From: Liolophura sinensis
Lineage: Eukaryota > Mollusca > Polyplacophora > Chitonida > Chitonidae
Direction of reading: 5' to 3'
Assembly (NCBI RefSeq): GCF_032854445.1
Contig: NC_088307.1
Coordinates: 17,486,001 to 17,550,000, forward strand
DNA length: 64,000 bases
Positions 49,901 through 52,832 of the stretch are shown piece after piece. The position numbers and the translations under genes are program-made. A model generated the notes under the pieces. It searched no databases. It saw only the letters and a list, made by a program, of their open reading frames with translations, and was not told where the DNA came from. Position 1 is the first letter of the stretch, and the number at the start of each line of letters is the position of its first letter.

Positions 49901-51106
49901 TGTAAATTGATATAAATTGTTTGAAAATCTCACATTCTTAGAGTGTTCTTTTTGGGACATTTATGGTAATACATGATATAATAATATTCTGTAAACTGCG
50001 GTTAGCCGAGATACATTTTTACCACGTAAGGCTAGCACTGAGGGTCACTTGAAATCACACTTTACCGCAAAACAGGATGAAAAAATGAATCCAGATTTTA
50101 CCAGCTTCCTGTTAGAATCAGGTCAGCAAACAAACAACAAGGCTACACACAGTTCTGTATTTCATGTCAATAATTGAAACTTTTGCAACAAGCACATACT
50201 GATCTTATATGTACATGGTACTTTATACCAAAAAAAAGTGTGATATCCAGTCGTAAACATCACATCATGTGACACCTGATATGGCCACAATAGGCAGATT
50301 AGAACCTGAACATATATTGTTGGTAAATTTGGTGTTGTATTGAATCATACCATTTATTTTAAAATAAGCGATCTCAAAGTTGACATTTCAGATGAGATTC
50401 TCTGCAGAGATACTAACAGTGTCTCAGTTCAGAATTTTTCACCAGGATATCAAGACTTTAGGAACAGCAAGAGAAATGTATGGAGTACACATCATTATCT
50501 TGCATCTTTGTGCATATATGGATGTAGGCCAGTTTTTGTTGATTTTCATGTTTTCATAATCAAATTTACATGTATGCATGTACACTAGTCTTACCAAATT
50601 TTCGTTCACAGAAATAAAACTTTGATTACACCAGTGTGCTGACAGCCTTGAAATGTAAGGTGAGTTACTTAGATTGTAAAGATGAACAGCTCTTAACAAA
50701 AGTCTCACCCCACTCCCAAAAAACAAAACAAAACAATAGTCTTAGATAATATAATTAAACTTCATGCAAGAAGATTTGAATTAATTAACAATTCTCCTTT
50801 GTTTAACCCCAATTGCTTTAGTGTAAGTGAAGTCTTCAGGATGCCAATTAATACTAATCAAATGGACAAATAAATACATTACATTCCAGACATTAGAACA
50901 TTTACAGCTTTGACACTGCGGCCCGGAAATAGCGGGAGGACATATTTAGGTAAGTCTGGGTGTGACCCTGTAATCCCCTACCTCTGTGTCGCCTTTGAAC
51001 CACTTGATGGCGGGTTTAGGAATGCCATCTGCCTGACAGAACAGTGTGGCTGTGTCACCACTGGCCACCAAGACACGCTTCTCATACAGCGTGATCCGCG
51101 GCCTTT
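1747..51106 (-). CDS. hemicentin-like gene, 39 exons seen, both ends missing
   Basis: Overview of the one gene recognised; exons are listed separately. Thirty-four exons encode 25 I-set Ig domains, and five 171-bp exons encode TSP1 domains. Every domain boundary is a phase-1 intron, so the domains join into one frame of about 2,605 residues without a stop. Each Ig domain keeps both cysteines, the core tryptophan and a D-x-(A/G)-x-Y/F-x-C type motif. Hemicentins are secreted matrix proteins with an N-terminal VWA domain, a long Ig run, several TSP1 domains, a G2F domain and EGF repeats; they act in basement-membrane linkage and cell anchoring. Only the Ig-to-TSP1 part is visible. Vertebrate hemicentin-1 has about 44 Ig and six TSP1 domains, so roughly half of a protein of that size is here. 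The Ig-then-TSP1 order and the length argue against papilin, peroxidasin and ADAMTS-like proteins. The functional reading is family knowledge; exon ends come from splice consensus and phase, not transcripts. Confidence 0.9.
1918..2798. other. intron, no feature recognised
   Basis: Between TSP1 domains 4 and 5. The only pattern seen is a 19-base near-identical direct repeat (CTCTAGGTTARTCACCTTT) at about 2428 and 2620. Confidence 0.5.
2799..2969 (-). CDS. TSP1 domain 4
   Basis: 171 bp, phase 1–1, beginning VDGNWGKWSQWSSCTLSCG. RSRKCDSPAPQFGGTFC follows, then QTDFCNVEQCP. Donor GTAAGT. Confidence 0.94.
3406..3576 (-). CDS. TSP1 domain 3
   Basis: 171 bp, phase 1–1, beginning VDGNWGGWGQWEPCSVTCG. 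KHRSCDSPRPQFGG follows, then CRGRGTQRQRCVVKECG. All six cysteines are present. Confidence 0.94.
3884..4080 (-). mobile_element. tRNA-derived SINE (family 1) with target-site duplication
   Basis: The tail TTTATTTATTTGATTGG is at the low end and the tRNA-like head (GGGCCTCCGTGGCTCAGT on the minus strand) at the high end. The 14-base CTCCAGCGATAAAA flanks both sides as a target-site duplication. The segment that should hold the B box is deleted. Confidence 0.9.
4330..4500 (-). CDS. TSP1 domain 2
   Basis: 171 bp, phase 1–1, beginning VDGEWGNWLPWDECSMSCG. VRRRLCDNPLPQFGG follows, then CEGDSAETVACNVKRCP. All six cysteines and both modification motifs are present. Donor GTAAGT. Confidence 0.94.
5126..5296 (-). 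CDS. TSP1 domain 1
   Basis: 171 bp, 57 residues, phase 1–1. It begins VHGMWSGWTDWGTCSQSCG, which holds a W-x-x-W C-mannosylation motif and a C-x-x-S/T-C-G O-fucosylation motif (both family knowledge). LRTRSCDNPEPSNGG and the later cysteines complete the six. Donor GTATGG. Confidence 0.94.
5297..6259. other. intron between last Ig and first TSP1, nothing recognised
   Basis: The phases of the two flanking exons match directly, so no exon is missing here. I see no repeat or other feature. Confidence 0.5.
6260..6357 (-). CDS. Ig domain 25, exon 2 of 2
   Basis: 98 bp, phase 2 to phase 1. It encodes IVATQPSDSGLFRCLASNN and EATLTVV. This is the last Ig domain; it leaves phase 1, which is what the first TSP1 exon needs. 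Confidence 0.87.
6898..7160. repeat. minisatellite, about 25-bp unit
   Basis: About ten degenerate copies of a unit like TTGGGCACACCTCATTAATC. The same family recurs at 8310–8608. Confidence 0.9.
7180..7335. repeat. minisatellite, about 27-bp unit, beside a splice donor
   Basis: About six copies of a unit containing GTGTGATGTTGACAGATTTG. It ends about 10 bp from the donor of Ig 25 exon 1. Confidence 0.9.
7346..7517 (-). CDS. Ig domain 25, exon 1 of 2
   Basis: 172 bp, phase 1 to phase 2. It encodes PPQFKIEPKNQRVSLGDM, the first cysteine (VTFDCVAEG), the tryptophan (EIEWRKVN) and LPNNSL. The exon sits between two unrelated minisatellites: a 27-bp array about 10 bp past its donor and a 31-bp array about 40 bp before its acceptor. 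Confidence 0.88.
7556..7896. repeat. minisatellite, 31-bp unit, 11 copies
   Basis: Very uniform copies of a unit beginning CCAACCACCCAATAGCATAC. It lies about 40 bp upstream of the acceptor of Ig 25 exon 1. The open minus-strand frames through it are by-products of the repeat. Confidence 0.97.
8310..8608. repeat. minisatellite, about 25-bp unit, same family as 6898–7160
   Basis: About twelve degenerate copies of the GGGCACACCTCATTGATCAT type. Confidence 0.9.
8762..8843 (-). CDS. Ig domain 24, exon 2 of 2
   Basis: 82 bp, phase 0 to phase 1. It encodes SSDAGEYKCVASNDAGTSE and AMLTVR, with donor GTAAGT. Joined length is 89 residues. Confidence 0.86.
8985..9134 (+). mobile_element. SINE family 1, 5'-truncated
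   Basis: The body (CCGCAACCTGCGGATGGC) and tail (ACGGCATAAAACACCAATCA, then AAATAAATAAATA) are present. The tRNA-like head is missing. Confidence 0.8.
9425..9549. mobile_element. palindromic MITE-like element, 125 bp
   Basis: The ends GGGGCCACTTTTCACAAGCC and (opposite strand) GGGGCCACTTTCACTAAAC are imperfect inverted repeats. No coding capacity. Related palindromes lie at 28302–28466 and 34990–35126. Confidence 0.6.
9719..9929. mobile_element. MITE-like element, about 210 bp, copy 1
   Basis: The left end CCTAATTCCTCAACCATTTC is an inverted match to the right end CGAAAAGGTTGAAGAATTAC. A second copy of the whole element lies at 59778–59999. Confidence 0.6.
10169..10353 (-). CDS. Ig domain 24, exon 1 of 2
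   Basis: 185 bp, phase 1 to phase 0. It encodes PPNVIPQGNRAVTVAER, the first cysteine (VVLSCSVGG), the tryptophan (KIFWTKNGRP) and NGSLVIYQST. Donor GTATGT. Confidence 0.88.
10757..11457. repeat. minisatellite, 29-bp unit, about 24 copies
   Basis: Copies of AGCCAATACATGTATCCAGG plus AACATTTTT, in the intron between Ig 23 and Ig 24. Confidence 0.96.
11616..11737 (-). CDS. Ig domain 23, exon 2 of 2
   Basis: 122 bp, phase 2 to phase 1. It encodes VNGRSKYTVRSAYRED, then AGRYTCIAENQAGLE and NTVLVK. An alternative AG ten bases upstream would break the frame, so the CCCAG acceptor was chosen. Joined length is 85 residues, the shortest Ig here. Confidence 0.85.
12061..12172. repeat. 14-bp tandem repeat, 8 copies
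   Basis: Unit ACGCAGCGCATTAC with point variants, inside the intron that splits Ig 23. Confidence 0.93.
12675..13257. mobile_element. MITE flanked by TTAA with perfect 22-bp inverted ends
   Basis: The ends 12675–12696 and 13236–13257 are exact reverse complements (core AGGAGAAGAAAACTTAAA), and each outer end reads TTAA. That would fit a piggyBac-type TTAA target, but the TTAA may belong to the inverted repeat itself. No transposase. A diverged relative lies at 53882–54477. Confidence 0.65.
13522..13570. repeat. 12-bp tandem repeat, 4 copies
   Basis: Unit GTTACAGTATGA, intronic. Confidence 0.85.
13729..13861 (-). CDS. Ig domain 23, exon 1 of 2
   Basis: 133 bp, phase 1 to phase 2. It encodes VPPVFKVVPRDTEVSTGG, the first cysteine (LVLHCEAHG) and the tryptophan (SIRWQRNGED), ending just after VP. 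Donor GTAAGT. Confidence 0.86.
13933..14179 (+). mobile_element. SINE family 1 with internal triplication
   Basis: It runs from the GGAGCCTC part of the head to the AATAAATAAATAAATA tail. The segment GGCTCTGCCTGGTTTCCACG is repeated three times in tandem (about 14038–14103), where other copies have it once. Confidence 0.8.
14990..15149. repeat. unclassified interspersed repeat, about 160 bp
   Basis: It matches 62506–62660 in the opposite orientation, sharing CCAAGCAAACCTCAAA and CACAAAAGTGCATT-like blocks. A run of 16 Gs (15050–15065) interrupts this copy. A partial relative lies at about 16950–17060. No inverted ends seen. Confidence 0.6.
15221..15302 (-). CDS. Ig domain 22, exon 2 of 2
   Basis: 82 bp, phase 0 to phase 1. 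It encodes PGDTGRYRCIATNLAGKDT and ISLRVQ. Donor GTATAG. Joined length is 91 residues. Found by phase and motif; it has no long open frame of its own. Confidence 0.85.
15761..15966 (-). mobile_element. SINE family 1
   Basis: It runs from the tail (low end) to the ACTTGAACTCACAGCAACCG region, which holds the B box. The A-box end is missing. Confidence 0.85.
16622..16812 (-). CDS. Ig domain 22, exon 1 of 2
   Basis: 191 bp, phase 1 to phase 0. It starts VPPRIEETSRIMTIREGG. The first cysteine lies in ASLPCKAHG, the tryptophan in QLKWRKNGRR, and the exon ends DGSLTIQNVE before donor GTAGGT. Confidence 0.88.
17141..17223 (-). CDS. Ig domain 21, exon 2 of 2
   Basis: 83 bp, phase 2 to phase 1. It encodes AEDAGVYTCVAKNKAGQE and TIDMTLEVQ. 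The 3.8-kb intron between the halves holds the 42-bp array and the Tc1/mariner element. Joined length is 91 residues. Confidence 0.87.
17454..18969 (-). mobile_element. Tc1/mariner DNA transposon, 1,516 bp
   Basis: It is bounded by TA dinucleotides (17452–17453 and 18970–18971) with perfect 23-bp terminal inverted repeats starting CTATCCAAAAAAAGAAACGC. It carries one transposase gene on the minus strand, broken by a frameshift. The identical ends suggest recent insertion. It lies in the intron that splits Ig 21. Confidence 0.95.
17639..18642 (-). pseudogene. Tc1-like DD34E transposase, frameshifted
   Basis: The first part (18642–18082) starts MPRLDTVTRNIAIGRLQGG, carries a helix-turn-helix region (SISRRLHVSQSTISRLA) and the first catalytic Asp in IWFSDESRF. 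The second part (to 17639) is in another frame. It carries DRFGGGSVMMWAAIS, the second Asp in LFQQDNARPHTA, the Glu in SPDLDPIEHLWDELDR, and ends RGGHNRY before a stop. There are 34 residues between the second Asp and the Glu (DD34E). A one-base indel near 18130–18160 separates the frames; otherwise all catalytic residues are intact. Tc1 transposases cut and paste the element at TA sites. Confidence 0.93.
19155..19224 (-). mobile_element. SINE family 1 tail fragment
   Basis: Only the tail end (TTTATTTCATTGGTGTTTTA, then AAGAATATTTCACTGG) is present. Confidence 0.75.
19417..21053. repeat. minisatellite, 42-bp unit, about 39 copies, touching a splice donor
   Basis: The unit contains TGATATTTCCCACCCACACC then TGGAGTGTTGACCACTCTCT. 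Because 42 is a multiple of three, both strands have frames open for more than 540 codons; these are by-products. The high end contains the donor of Ig 21 exon 1. Blocks of eight or nine units are themselves repeated. Confidence 0.97.
21055..21244 (-). CDS. Ig domain 21, exon 1 of 2
   Basis: 190 bp, phase 1 to phase 2. It encodes SPTITADKRNFVVRENRD, the first cysteine (ILLPCRSSG), the tryptophan (QITWQKDGVE) and SGWLVIPVA. Its donor GTGAGTGG is the first few bases of the 42-bp minisatellite that fills the next 1.6 kb of intron. Confidence 0.88.
21643..21725 (-). pseudogene. decayed second copy of the Ig 20 3' exon
   Basis: Read on the minus strand this gives AEDSGAYTYICVALNSA and then a stretch matching AGCTCAAACTGGATG of exon 22621–22749. 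Compared with that exon it has a 6-base insertion inside the Y-x-C motif, a gap near the end and no good GT donor at the homologous place. The Ig order is complete without it. I infer a tandem exon duplicate that has died. Confidence 0.55.
21898..22645. repeat. minisatellite of exon end plus splice donor, 34-bp unit, 22 copies
   Basis: Each unit, read on the minus strand, has 25 bases equal to the end of Ig 20 exon 2 (encoding RQLKLDVL), then GTAAGTGAA or GTAAGTTAA. The copy nearest 22.64 kb is the real exon end. All but about one copy keep the GTAAGT donor. Confidence 0.96.
22621..22749 (-). CDS. Ig domain 20, exon 2 of 2
   Basis: 129 bp, phase 1 to phase 1. It encodes VEILESGSLRLSRSQLKD, SGVYICIAQNNAGTD and RQLKLDVL, then donor GTAAGTG. 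The last 25 coding bases and the donor are the founder unit of the 34-bp array that fills 21898–22645, so this exon's 5' splice site is the outermost of about 22 near-identical ones. If the first donor were skipped, the frame would read DVLGK and then stop. Confidence 0.88.
23709..23952 (+). mobile_element. SINE family 1, nearly full length
   Basis: It has most of the tRNA-like head (GGTTAGCACTCC, then GACCCAGGAGCCTCTCACCA), a damaged B box and the tail ATGGCGTAAAACACCAATCA. Confidence 0.85.
24116..24259 (-). CDS. Ig domain 20, exon 1 of 2
   Basis: 144 bp, phase 1 to phase 1. It encodes VPAEIGKDGPDEVQVVVGDE, the first cysteine (IVLPCDVKG) and the tryptophan (RVYWQKGTAI), ending LTEGP before donor GTAACT. 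Confidence 0.87.
24716..24988 (-). CDS. Ig domain 19, single exon
   Basis: 273 bp, 91 residues, phase 1–1. It starts VPPTIENAPSDVSASVGS. Cysteines lie in TLLLCESVG and SGSYRCIAENEAGS, and the tryptophan in VVAWTKNNEP. A second type of SINE lies about 30 bp upstream of the acceptor. Confidence 0.93.
25017..25311 (-). mobile_element. tRNA-derived SINE (family 2)
   Basis: Read on the minus strand it starts with a tRNA-like head, GGCCCCGATAGCACAGTTGG, a good A box. It ends in the tail GTTGAGTACGACGTTAAACC plus CACTCACTC. The tail resembles that of SINE family 1. It lies about 30 bp upstream of the Ig 19 acceptor. Confidence 0.8.
25681..25965 (-). CDS. Ig domain 18, single exon
   Basis: 285 bp, 95 residues, phase 1–1. 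It starts VPPTINGSGRLHEKSVILQ. Cysteines lie in LTLDCPANG and NGTYTCVASNVAGN, and the tryptophan in IIQWQKSRRN. GRQLVI is the shared central motif. The 40-bp array begins about 130 bp upstream of its acceptor. Confidence 0.93.
26097..26934. repeat. minisatellite, 40-bp unit, 21 copies, with donor-like motifs
   Basis: The unit starts ACTTACCTATTCACACACAA and continues with TGCTTACCGTGC. On the gene's strand each unit holds ATAGGTAAGT, a perfect 5' splice consensus, and CGGTAAGC. It lies in the intron before Ig 18. Confidence 0.97.
27540..27625 (+). mobile_element. SINE family 1 fragment
   Basis: Part of the body (GGTCTGCCAGCAACCTGC) and the tail (ACGTAAAACACCAATTACAA) are present, with internal deletions. 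Confidence 0.65.
27769..27949 (-). CDS. Ig domain 17, exon 2 of 2
   Basis: 181 bp, phase 0 to phase 1. It begins with the core tryptophan (ITWLKDRQEV) and carries RIRILDNGGTLQIVN and AGRYTCRAQNQAGAV. With the previous exon it gives 95 residues. Donor GTATGG. Confidence 0.9.
28302..28466. mobile_element. palindromic MITE-like element, about 165 bp
   Basis: The left end GAGGTCAATTTCACAAAGCG is an inverted match to the right end (opposite strand GGGGTCGATTCCACAAAGTC). No coding capacity. Confidence 0.55.
29046..29149 (-). CDS. Ig domain 17, exon 1 of 2
   Basis: 104 bp, phase 1 to phase 0. It encodes PPLMDDQRVIEKLSVVVLE and the first cysteine (VNLVCKASGSPEPE). Donor GTATGT. The domain is cut just before its core tryptophan. 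Confidence 0.87.
29440..29800. repeat. degenerate copies of the Ig 16 exon end and donor
   Basis: On the minus strand, CAAACTCACTTTCCAAG then GTAAAAG near 29778–29810 nearly repeats the true junction CAAACTCACTGTCCAAG then GTAAAAC at 29901. Weaker versions occur near 29730, 29495 and 29445. Confidence 0.6.
29901..30185 (-). CDS. Ig domain 16, single exon
   Basis: 285 bp, 95 residues, phase 1–1. It starts VPPHLEDAGVEKELSVIQN. Cysteines lie in ITLDCPVTG and GGRYSCMATNVAGQ, and the tryptophan in SVMWLKDRQP. The end reads YKLTVQ before donor GTAAAA. Degenerate copies of this exon end and donor follow in the intron (see 29440–29800). Confidence 0.93.
30561..31723. repeat. minisatellite, 32-bp unit, about 36 copies
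   Basis: Unit CAAGACAAACTCTACACTAT plus ACCTCACAATGT, with CATGACAAAC variants. Overlapping open frames across it are by-products. Intron between Ig 15 and Ig 16. Confidence 0.97.
31914..32192 (-). CDS. Ig domain 15, single exon
   Basis: 279 bp, 93 residues, phase 1–1. It starts VPPTIDESNLVNNPKVIVN. Cysteines lie in VLLECPVSG and SARYTCIAFNAAGEL, and the tryptophan in TINWLIDGQP. The following intron carries the 32-bp array at 30561–31723. Confidence 0.93.
32678..32956 (-). CDS. Ig domain 14, single exon
   Basis: 279 bp, 93 residues, phase 1–1. It starts VPPRIDLSGLDTSPSVIL. Cysteines lie in IVLQCPATG and SAKYSCIATNPAGED, and the tryptophan in NIAWLKDERP. Donor GTGAGT. Confidence 0.93.
33660..33944 (-). 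CDS. Ig domain 13, single exon
   Basis: 285 bp, 95 residues, phase 1–1. It starts VPPTISNVDVDPRPTVIVN. Cysteines lie in TVLNCPASG and AGQYACIAINEAGQ, and the tryptophan in RLSWLRNGQA. Confidence 0.93.
33994..34045 (-). mobile_element. SINE family 1 tail fragment
   Basis: ATTTATTTGATTGGTGTTTT followed by a degraded tail. Confidence 0.6.
34990..35126. mobile_element. palindromic MITE-like element, about 137 bp
   Basis: The left end CCCAGTTTCACAAAACAGCC is an inverted match to the right end CATCTTTGTGAAACTGGG. It is in the intron between Ig 12 and Ig 13, which otherwise shows only AT-rich sequence and a C-run near 34314. Confidence 0.6.
35356..35637 (-). CDS. Ig domain 12, single exon
   Basis: 282 bp, 94 residues, phase 1–1. 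It starts VPARIDRFTNLNPTVIVN. Cysteines lie in IIIDCPASG and GRYTCRAVNEAGQ, and the tryptophan in QVTWLKDRRP. The intron to Ig 11 is only about 260 bp. Confidence 0.93.
35901..36191 (-). CDS. Ig domain 11, single exon
   Basis: 291 bp, 97 residues, phase 1–1. It starts VPATINKIGLNENPKVLIN. Cysteines lie in TTLRCPAKG and GSYSCVVINKAGED, and the tryptophan in TIRWYKNSRP. GEGRQLRI matches the GRQL motif of its neighbours. Confidence 0.93.
36817..37098 (-). CDS. Ig domain 10, single exon
   Basis: 282 bp, 94 residues, phase 1–1. It starts VPPSIDDANIVARPEVISS. Cysteines lie in VRLTCPATG and TARYTCRATNVAGQ, and the tryptophan in TITWHKNKEP. Donor GTAAGT directly after CTGA. Confidence 0.93.
37510..37797 (-). 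CDS. Ig domain 9, single exon
   Basis: 288 bp, 96 residues, phase 1–1. It starts VPPKIDDLAASQGNLSVIVS. Cysteines lie in LVIDCPVAG and TARFTCVAKNVAGS, and the tryptophan in RVTWLKDGRL. Close relative of the neighbouring central domains. Confidence 0.93.
38268..38476 (-). mobile_element. SINE family 1
   Basis: Tail at the low end, body, and the ACAAGAACTCACAGCGACCG B-box region; the far head is missing and the body has a short deletion. Confidence 0.83.
38664..38963 (-). CDS. Ig domain 8, single exon
   Basis: 300 bp, 100 residues, the longest Ig exon here. A glycine/aspartate-rich lead (FPDGDGDSGKPGKPT) lengthens the N-terminal strand. Cysteines lie in VTLECPVLA and TARFTCVASNIAGK, and the tryptophan in LITWFKNGQP. 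Phase 1–1. Confidence 0.92.
39225..39295. mobile_element. fragment of a third SINE-like tail
   Basis: GAATGAATGAGTGATTATGG then TTAACACC and ATTTCAGCCATAT. On the other strand this resembles the CATATGACTGAAAAATT...GTTAAACCCC...CACTCACTC tail of SINE family 2. Confidence 0.4.
39391..39714. repeat. minisatellite, about 21-bp unit, about 15 copies
   Basis: Degenerate copies of ACAAATACACTTTTGACCCC, in the intron between Ig 7 and Ig 8. Confidence 0.92.
39895..40170 (-). CDS. Ig domain 7, single exon
   Basis: 276 bp, 92 residues, phase 1–1. It starts APPTLPAGVPDKAEIIEN. Cysteines lie in VILPCPARG and TARYKCVARNVAGN, and the tryptophan in TITWYRDGQE. This is the first domain from the 5' side with the CPA/CPV signature of the central domains. 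Confidence 0.92.
40667..40837 (-). mobile_element. SINE family 1 with target-site duplication, B box missing
   Basis: The tail and body are close to consensus, and the tRNA-like A-box end (ACTGAGCCACGGAGGCCCC) is present. The middle of the head is deleted. AACTGAAAGGA flanks both sides (40656–40666 and 40838–40848). Confidence 0.9.
41106..41387 (-). CDS. Ig domain 6, single exon
   Basis: 282 bp, 94 residues, phase 1–1. It starts VPPEITSSGSTSLVVLE. Cysteines lie in VVLGCETIG and TGSYMCSASNPAGT, and the tryptophan in LVRWKKDS. The donor is GTTTGT, a weaker 5' splice site. Confidence 0.92.
41388..42362. other. intron between Ig 5 and Ig 6, TA microsatellite only
   Basis: A TA microsatellite lies at 41602–41646. 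Nothing else is recognised apart from a stretch near 42110–42250 that loosely resembles the unclassified repeat of 14990–15149. Confidence 0.6.
42363..42635 (-). CDS. Ig domain 5, single exon
   Basis: 273 bp, 91 residues, phase 1–1. It starts VGPVIAGPPEEEITLTAG. Cysteines lie in STLLPCEVSG and KGIYECIASNVAGN, and the tryptophan in NVFWRKNF. Donor GTCAGT. Confidence 0.92.
43049..43243 (+). mobile_element. SINE family 1
   Basis: It begins at the B-box region (GAGTTCAAGTCCAGCTCATG) and runs to the tail ATGGTGTAAAACACCTATCA. It ends about 10 bp from the donor of Ig 4. Confidence 0.85.
43255..43542 (-). CDS. Ig domain 4, single exon
   Basis: 288 bp, 96 residues, phase 1–1. It starts VPPSLLYEDSKDRQTEF. 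Cysteines lie in ITIPCRVTG and DTARYQCSAKNLAGS, and the tryptophan in LITWTKDGQP. Donor GTAAGT. A SINE (43049–43243) is inserted only about 10 bp downstream of the splice donor. Confidence 0.92.
44158..44424 (-). CDS. Ig domain 3, single exon
   Basis: 267 bp, 89 residues, phase 1–1. Cysteines lie in LQLRCVVLLG and EGEYTCLASNVGGN, and the tryptophan in TVTWLRDGRP. It starts RPLIAYTNPFVEVVEG rather than with the VPP seen in most later domains. Donor GTAAGT. Confidence 0.92.
44672..44767 (-). CDS. Ig domain 2, exon 2 of 2
   Basis: 96 bp, phase 1 to phase 1, acceptor TTTCAG, donor GTGTGT. It encodes LNLEDEGMYTCVVENQFGK, the second cysteine and the last strands. With 46148–46330 it gives 93 residues. 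Too short to stand out as an open frame; found by phase and the YTC motif. Confidence 0.85.
45221..45893. repeat. minisatellite, mixed 36- and 41-bp units
   Basis: Unit TTGGAACTTTTTATATGATT, then ACTGGAATATCTTATC (36 bp) or ACTGAAATAGGACATCTTATC-type ends (41 bp), about 17 copies. It lies in the intron that splits Ig 2. Confidence 0.93.
46148..46330 (-). CDS. Ig domain 2, exon 1 of 2
   Basis: 183 bp, phase 1 to phase 1. It encodes EPLVVQAPSNMGADIEGNAT, the first cysteine (TLPCSAVG), the core tryptophan (PQVSWRRADG) and LPSGALAI. The donor GTAATG is weaker than most in this gene. The codon split across the next intron becomes Asn. Confidence 0.85.
46722..46970 (-). mobile_element. SINE family 1, nearly full length
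   Basis: The tail is degraded. The body, the B-box region (GACTTGAACTCACAGTGACC) and GGAGGCTCCTGGGTCATTGC are present. A separate fragment of the tail lies at about 46560–46600. Confidence 0.83.
47700..48080. repeat. three degenerate tandem copies, about 130–140 bp each
   Basis: Each copy has TTTTGACGCATCATGAGG-, GCAACCAGACTTTAGC- and GGCCGTAAGTTCT-like blocks in the same order. It is diverged, intronic and has no coding sense. Confidence 0.6.
48535..49197. repeat. minisatellite, 39-bp unit, about 17 copies
   Basis: Unit AGAGAGCCTTACAGGAGCTT then ACAAGTTCTTTTCTTCCTT. Intron between Ig 1 and Ig 2. Confidence 0.96.
49427..49571 (-). CDS. Ig domain 1, exon 2 of 2
   Basis: 145 bp, phase 0 to phase 1, with acceptor TTTCAG and donor GTGAGT. 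It reads LQELSFVQITANGELLI and then NDAGDYRCVATNPAGTD, the second cysteine of an I-set domain. The 39-bp array at 48535–49197 begins about 230 bp into the following intron. Confidence 0.85.
49782..49890 (+). mobile_element. SINE family 1, 3' part
   Basis: CTCGGGCTCTGCCCAGTTTC to the AATCAAATAAATAAATTAAT tail. Confidence 0.8.
50982..51106 (-). CDS. Ig domain 1, exon 1 of 2
   Basis: 125 bp, entering in phase 1 and leaving in phase 0 (donor GTAGGG). It encodes RPRITLYEKRVLVASGDT, the first cysteine (TATLFCQADG) and the core tryptophan (AIKWFKGDTE). This is the most 5' exon I can recognise. It joins 49427–49571 to make a 90-residue Ig domain. Confidence 0.85.
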
Positions 51107-51887
51107 CTACAAAATACAAAACACAATTCATAAAAGAAATTCCCAGTGTCTACTGGTCCCACATGAAACACAGACAGGAAGGGTGTTTTTTGTTTGTAGC
51201 ATGTTTAACTTTTATAGCATTCTCTGCGCCAAACCACCACTTACATCTTTATTTCAGGCATTTTGAATGTTTTTTTGAACGAATACACGCAATACAAAGA
51301 GTACAATAAACATCCGGACATGATCAATGGCAAGGTTTTTAAGACGTCAAAGTCCATAAAGGCATAAATGATGTATACATATACCAGATGACGTATACAA
51401 CCATATCACCTGGCTGAAGCTACACCGGACTGTCACAATCTATGTATAATGTATACTTAATCATGGCCATATCTAGAAAAACATTAAAGGCTCTGATCCC
51501 AAACTATAACGGTGACATTGTGACTGTGCATAAAAGAAAGAATATAGTCCATATTTCACTGGTTATGTGGGTGTTCCCTTAATTGCCACAATCACAGGGG
51601 TCAAAATGCAACTCAAAATGATGTTTCCTAAGAGGTTTTGTCTGTGAATGAAAGAAATTACATATAGTATGAAAACTTAACTTTTTATAAGTAAACCATC
51701 ATATTTTTGTTTAGTTTACTTGTTAGTTTGAATACAGGTTCTTTAATTTGTTTGGCAGCCCTTTCCAGAACTGAAATGACTCTAGATATGGCCCTGTTAA
51801 GGTCTATATGTTATTTAATTGTTCTTGCTTCACTCCTGAGACTGATATTCTTGACATGATTACAATGTTATAATCACAATTCCCCGC

Positions 51888-51922
51888 ACTGGTATGCTAA
51901 CCCCTTCTGCCATGGAGGCCCC
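51888..51922 (-). mobile_element. SINE family 1 head fragment
   Basis: GCTAACCCCTTCTGCCATGG then AGGCCCC: the tRNA-like end only. Confidence 0.55.
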
Positions 51923-52691
51923 AAAGGTGATCTGAAATCTGTTGGGAAGGTGGGGTGATATCATACTAAGAAAACATGAATTTTACCACCAAAAGCAATA
52001 TTTCATGACATTATTATATTGGTCATTAAAATTGCAAACGAAATTCAAAGTCATTATAATACTGTACAAGCAAAAGCCAATTAAGCCAAAAAAAAAAAAT
52101 CTGTAAGTGACTCACAACTTACCAAGTACTTACAATCGTCATCTCCAAACTTAACACATTAACGAAGTCCGTGAGTATATTATATCAAATAAAATCTTCA
52201 AAGAAAACTTACAAATCCCGAAAAGCCTAACTTTGCTATCTATTAAAAAAGCCTCACAGTACAACATCCTTCTAACTACTTGTATCTCATGTTAAACTGA
52301 ATGCTTACAATGGGAATCGTGCGTATGTCAATAGGTTACCATGTCATGTGTAACTGCTCCATGTGCTCATGTAACTTTATCTCCAACATCCCTAACCCTA
52401 ACCACAACTTTGTATAGAAAGAGACACTCACAACCTTGATAACAAAAATACTAGATGGAAAAAAACAAAACAAAAAAAATAAAGAAATAAAAAAAAGGGG
52501 GTGTCAGGATGATGAGAGCTCTTTTCTCAACCAATAGGATTAGCTTTTGTACGCCGTATACATTGTGTTACATTCAGCACTATATGAAATGTAAGGTCAT
52601 TCAATTAATATATTGTGTATTTAATTTTGAAAAAGAGTGGGTCATGGTCAAGCAAATGTATACACAGTTAAGGCAATGTTTTTGAAATACT

Positions 52692-52832
52692 AGGAGCAGC
52701 CTGCAGATAGACCTGGGTTTCCCCAGGGCTCTACTCGCTTTCCTCCCACCATGACGCTGGCCGCCGTCATATATGTGAACCATTCTTAAGAACAGCATAA
52801 AACACCAGTCAAATAAATAAAATAAATAAAAC
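52692..52832 (+). mobile_element. SINE family 1, 3' part
   Basis: AGCCTGCAGATAGACCTGGG to AACACCAGTCAAATAAATAA. Confidence 0.8.
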
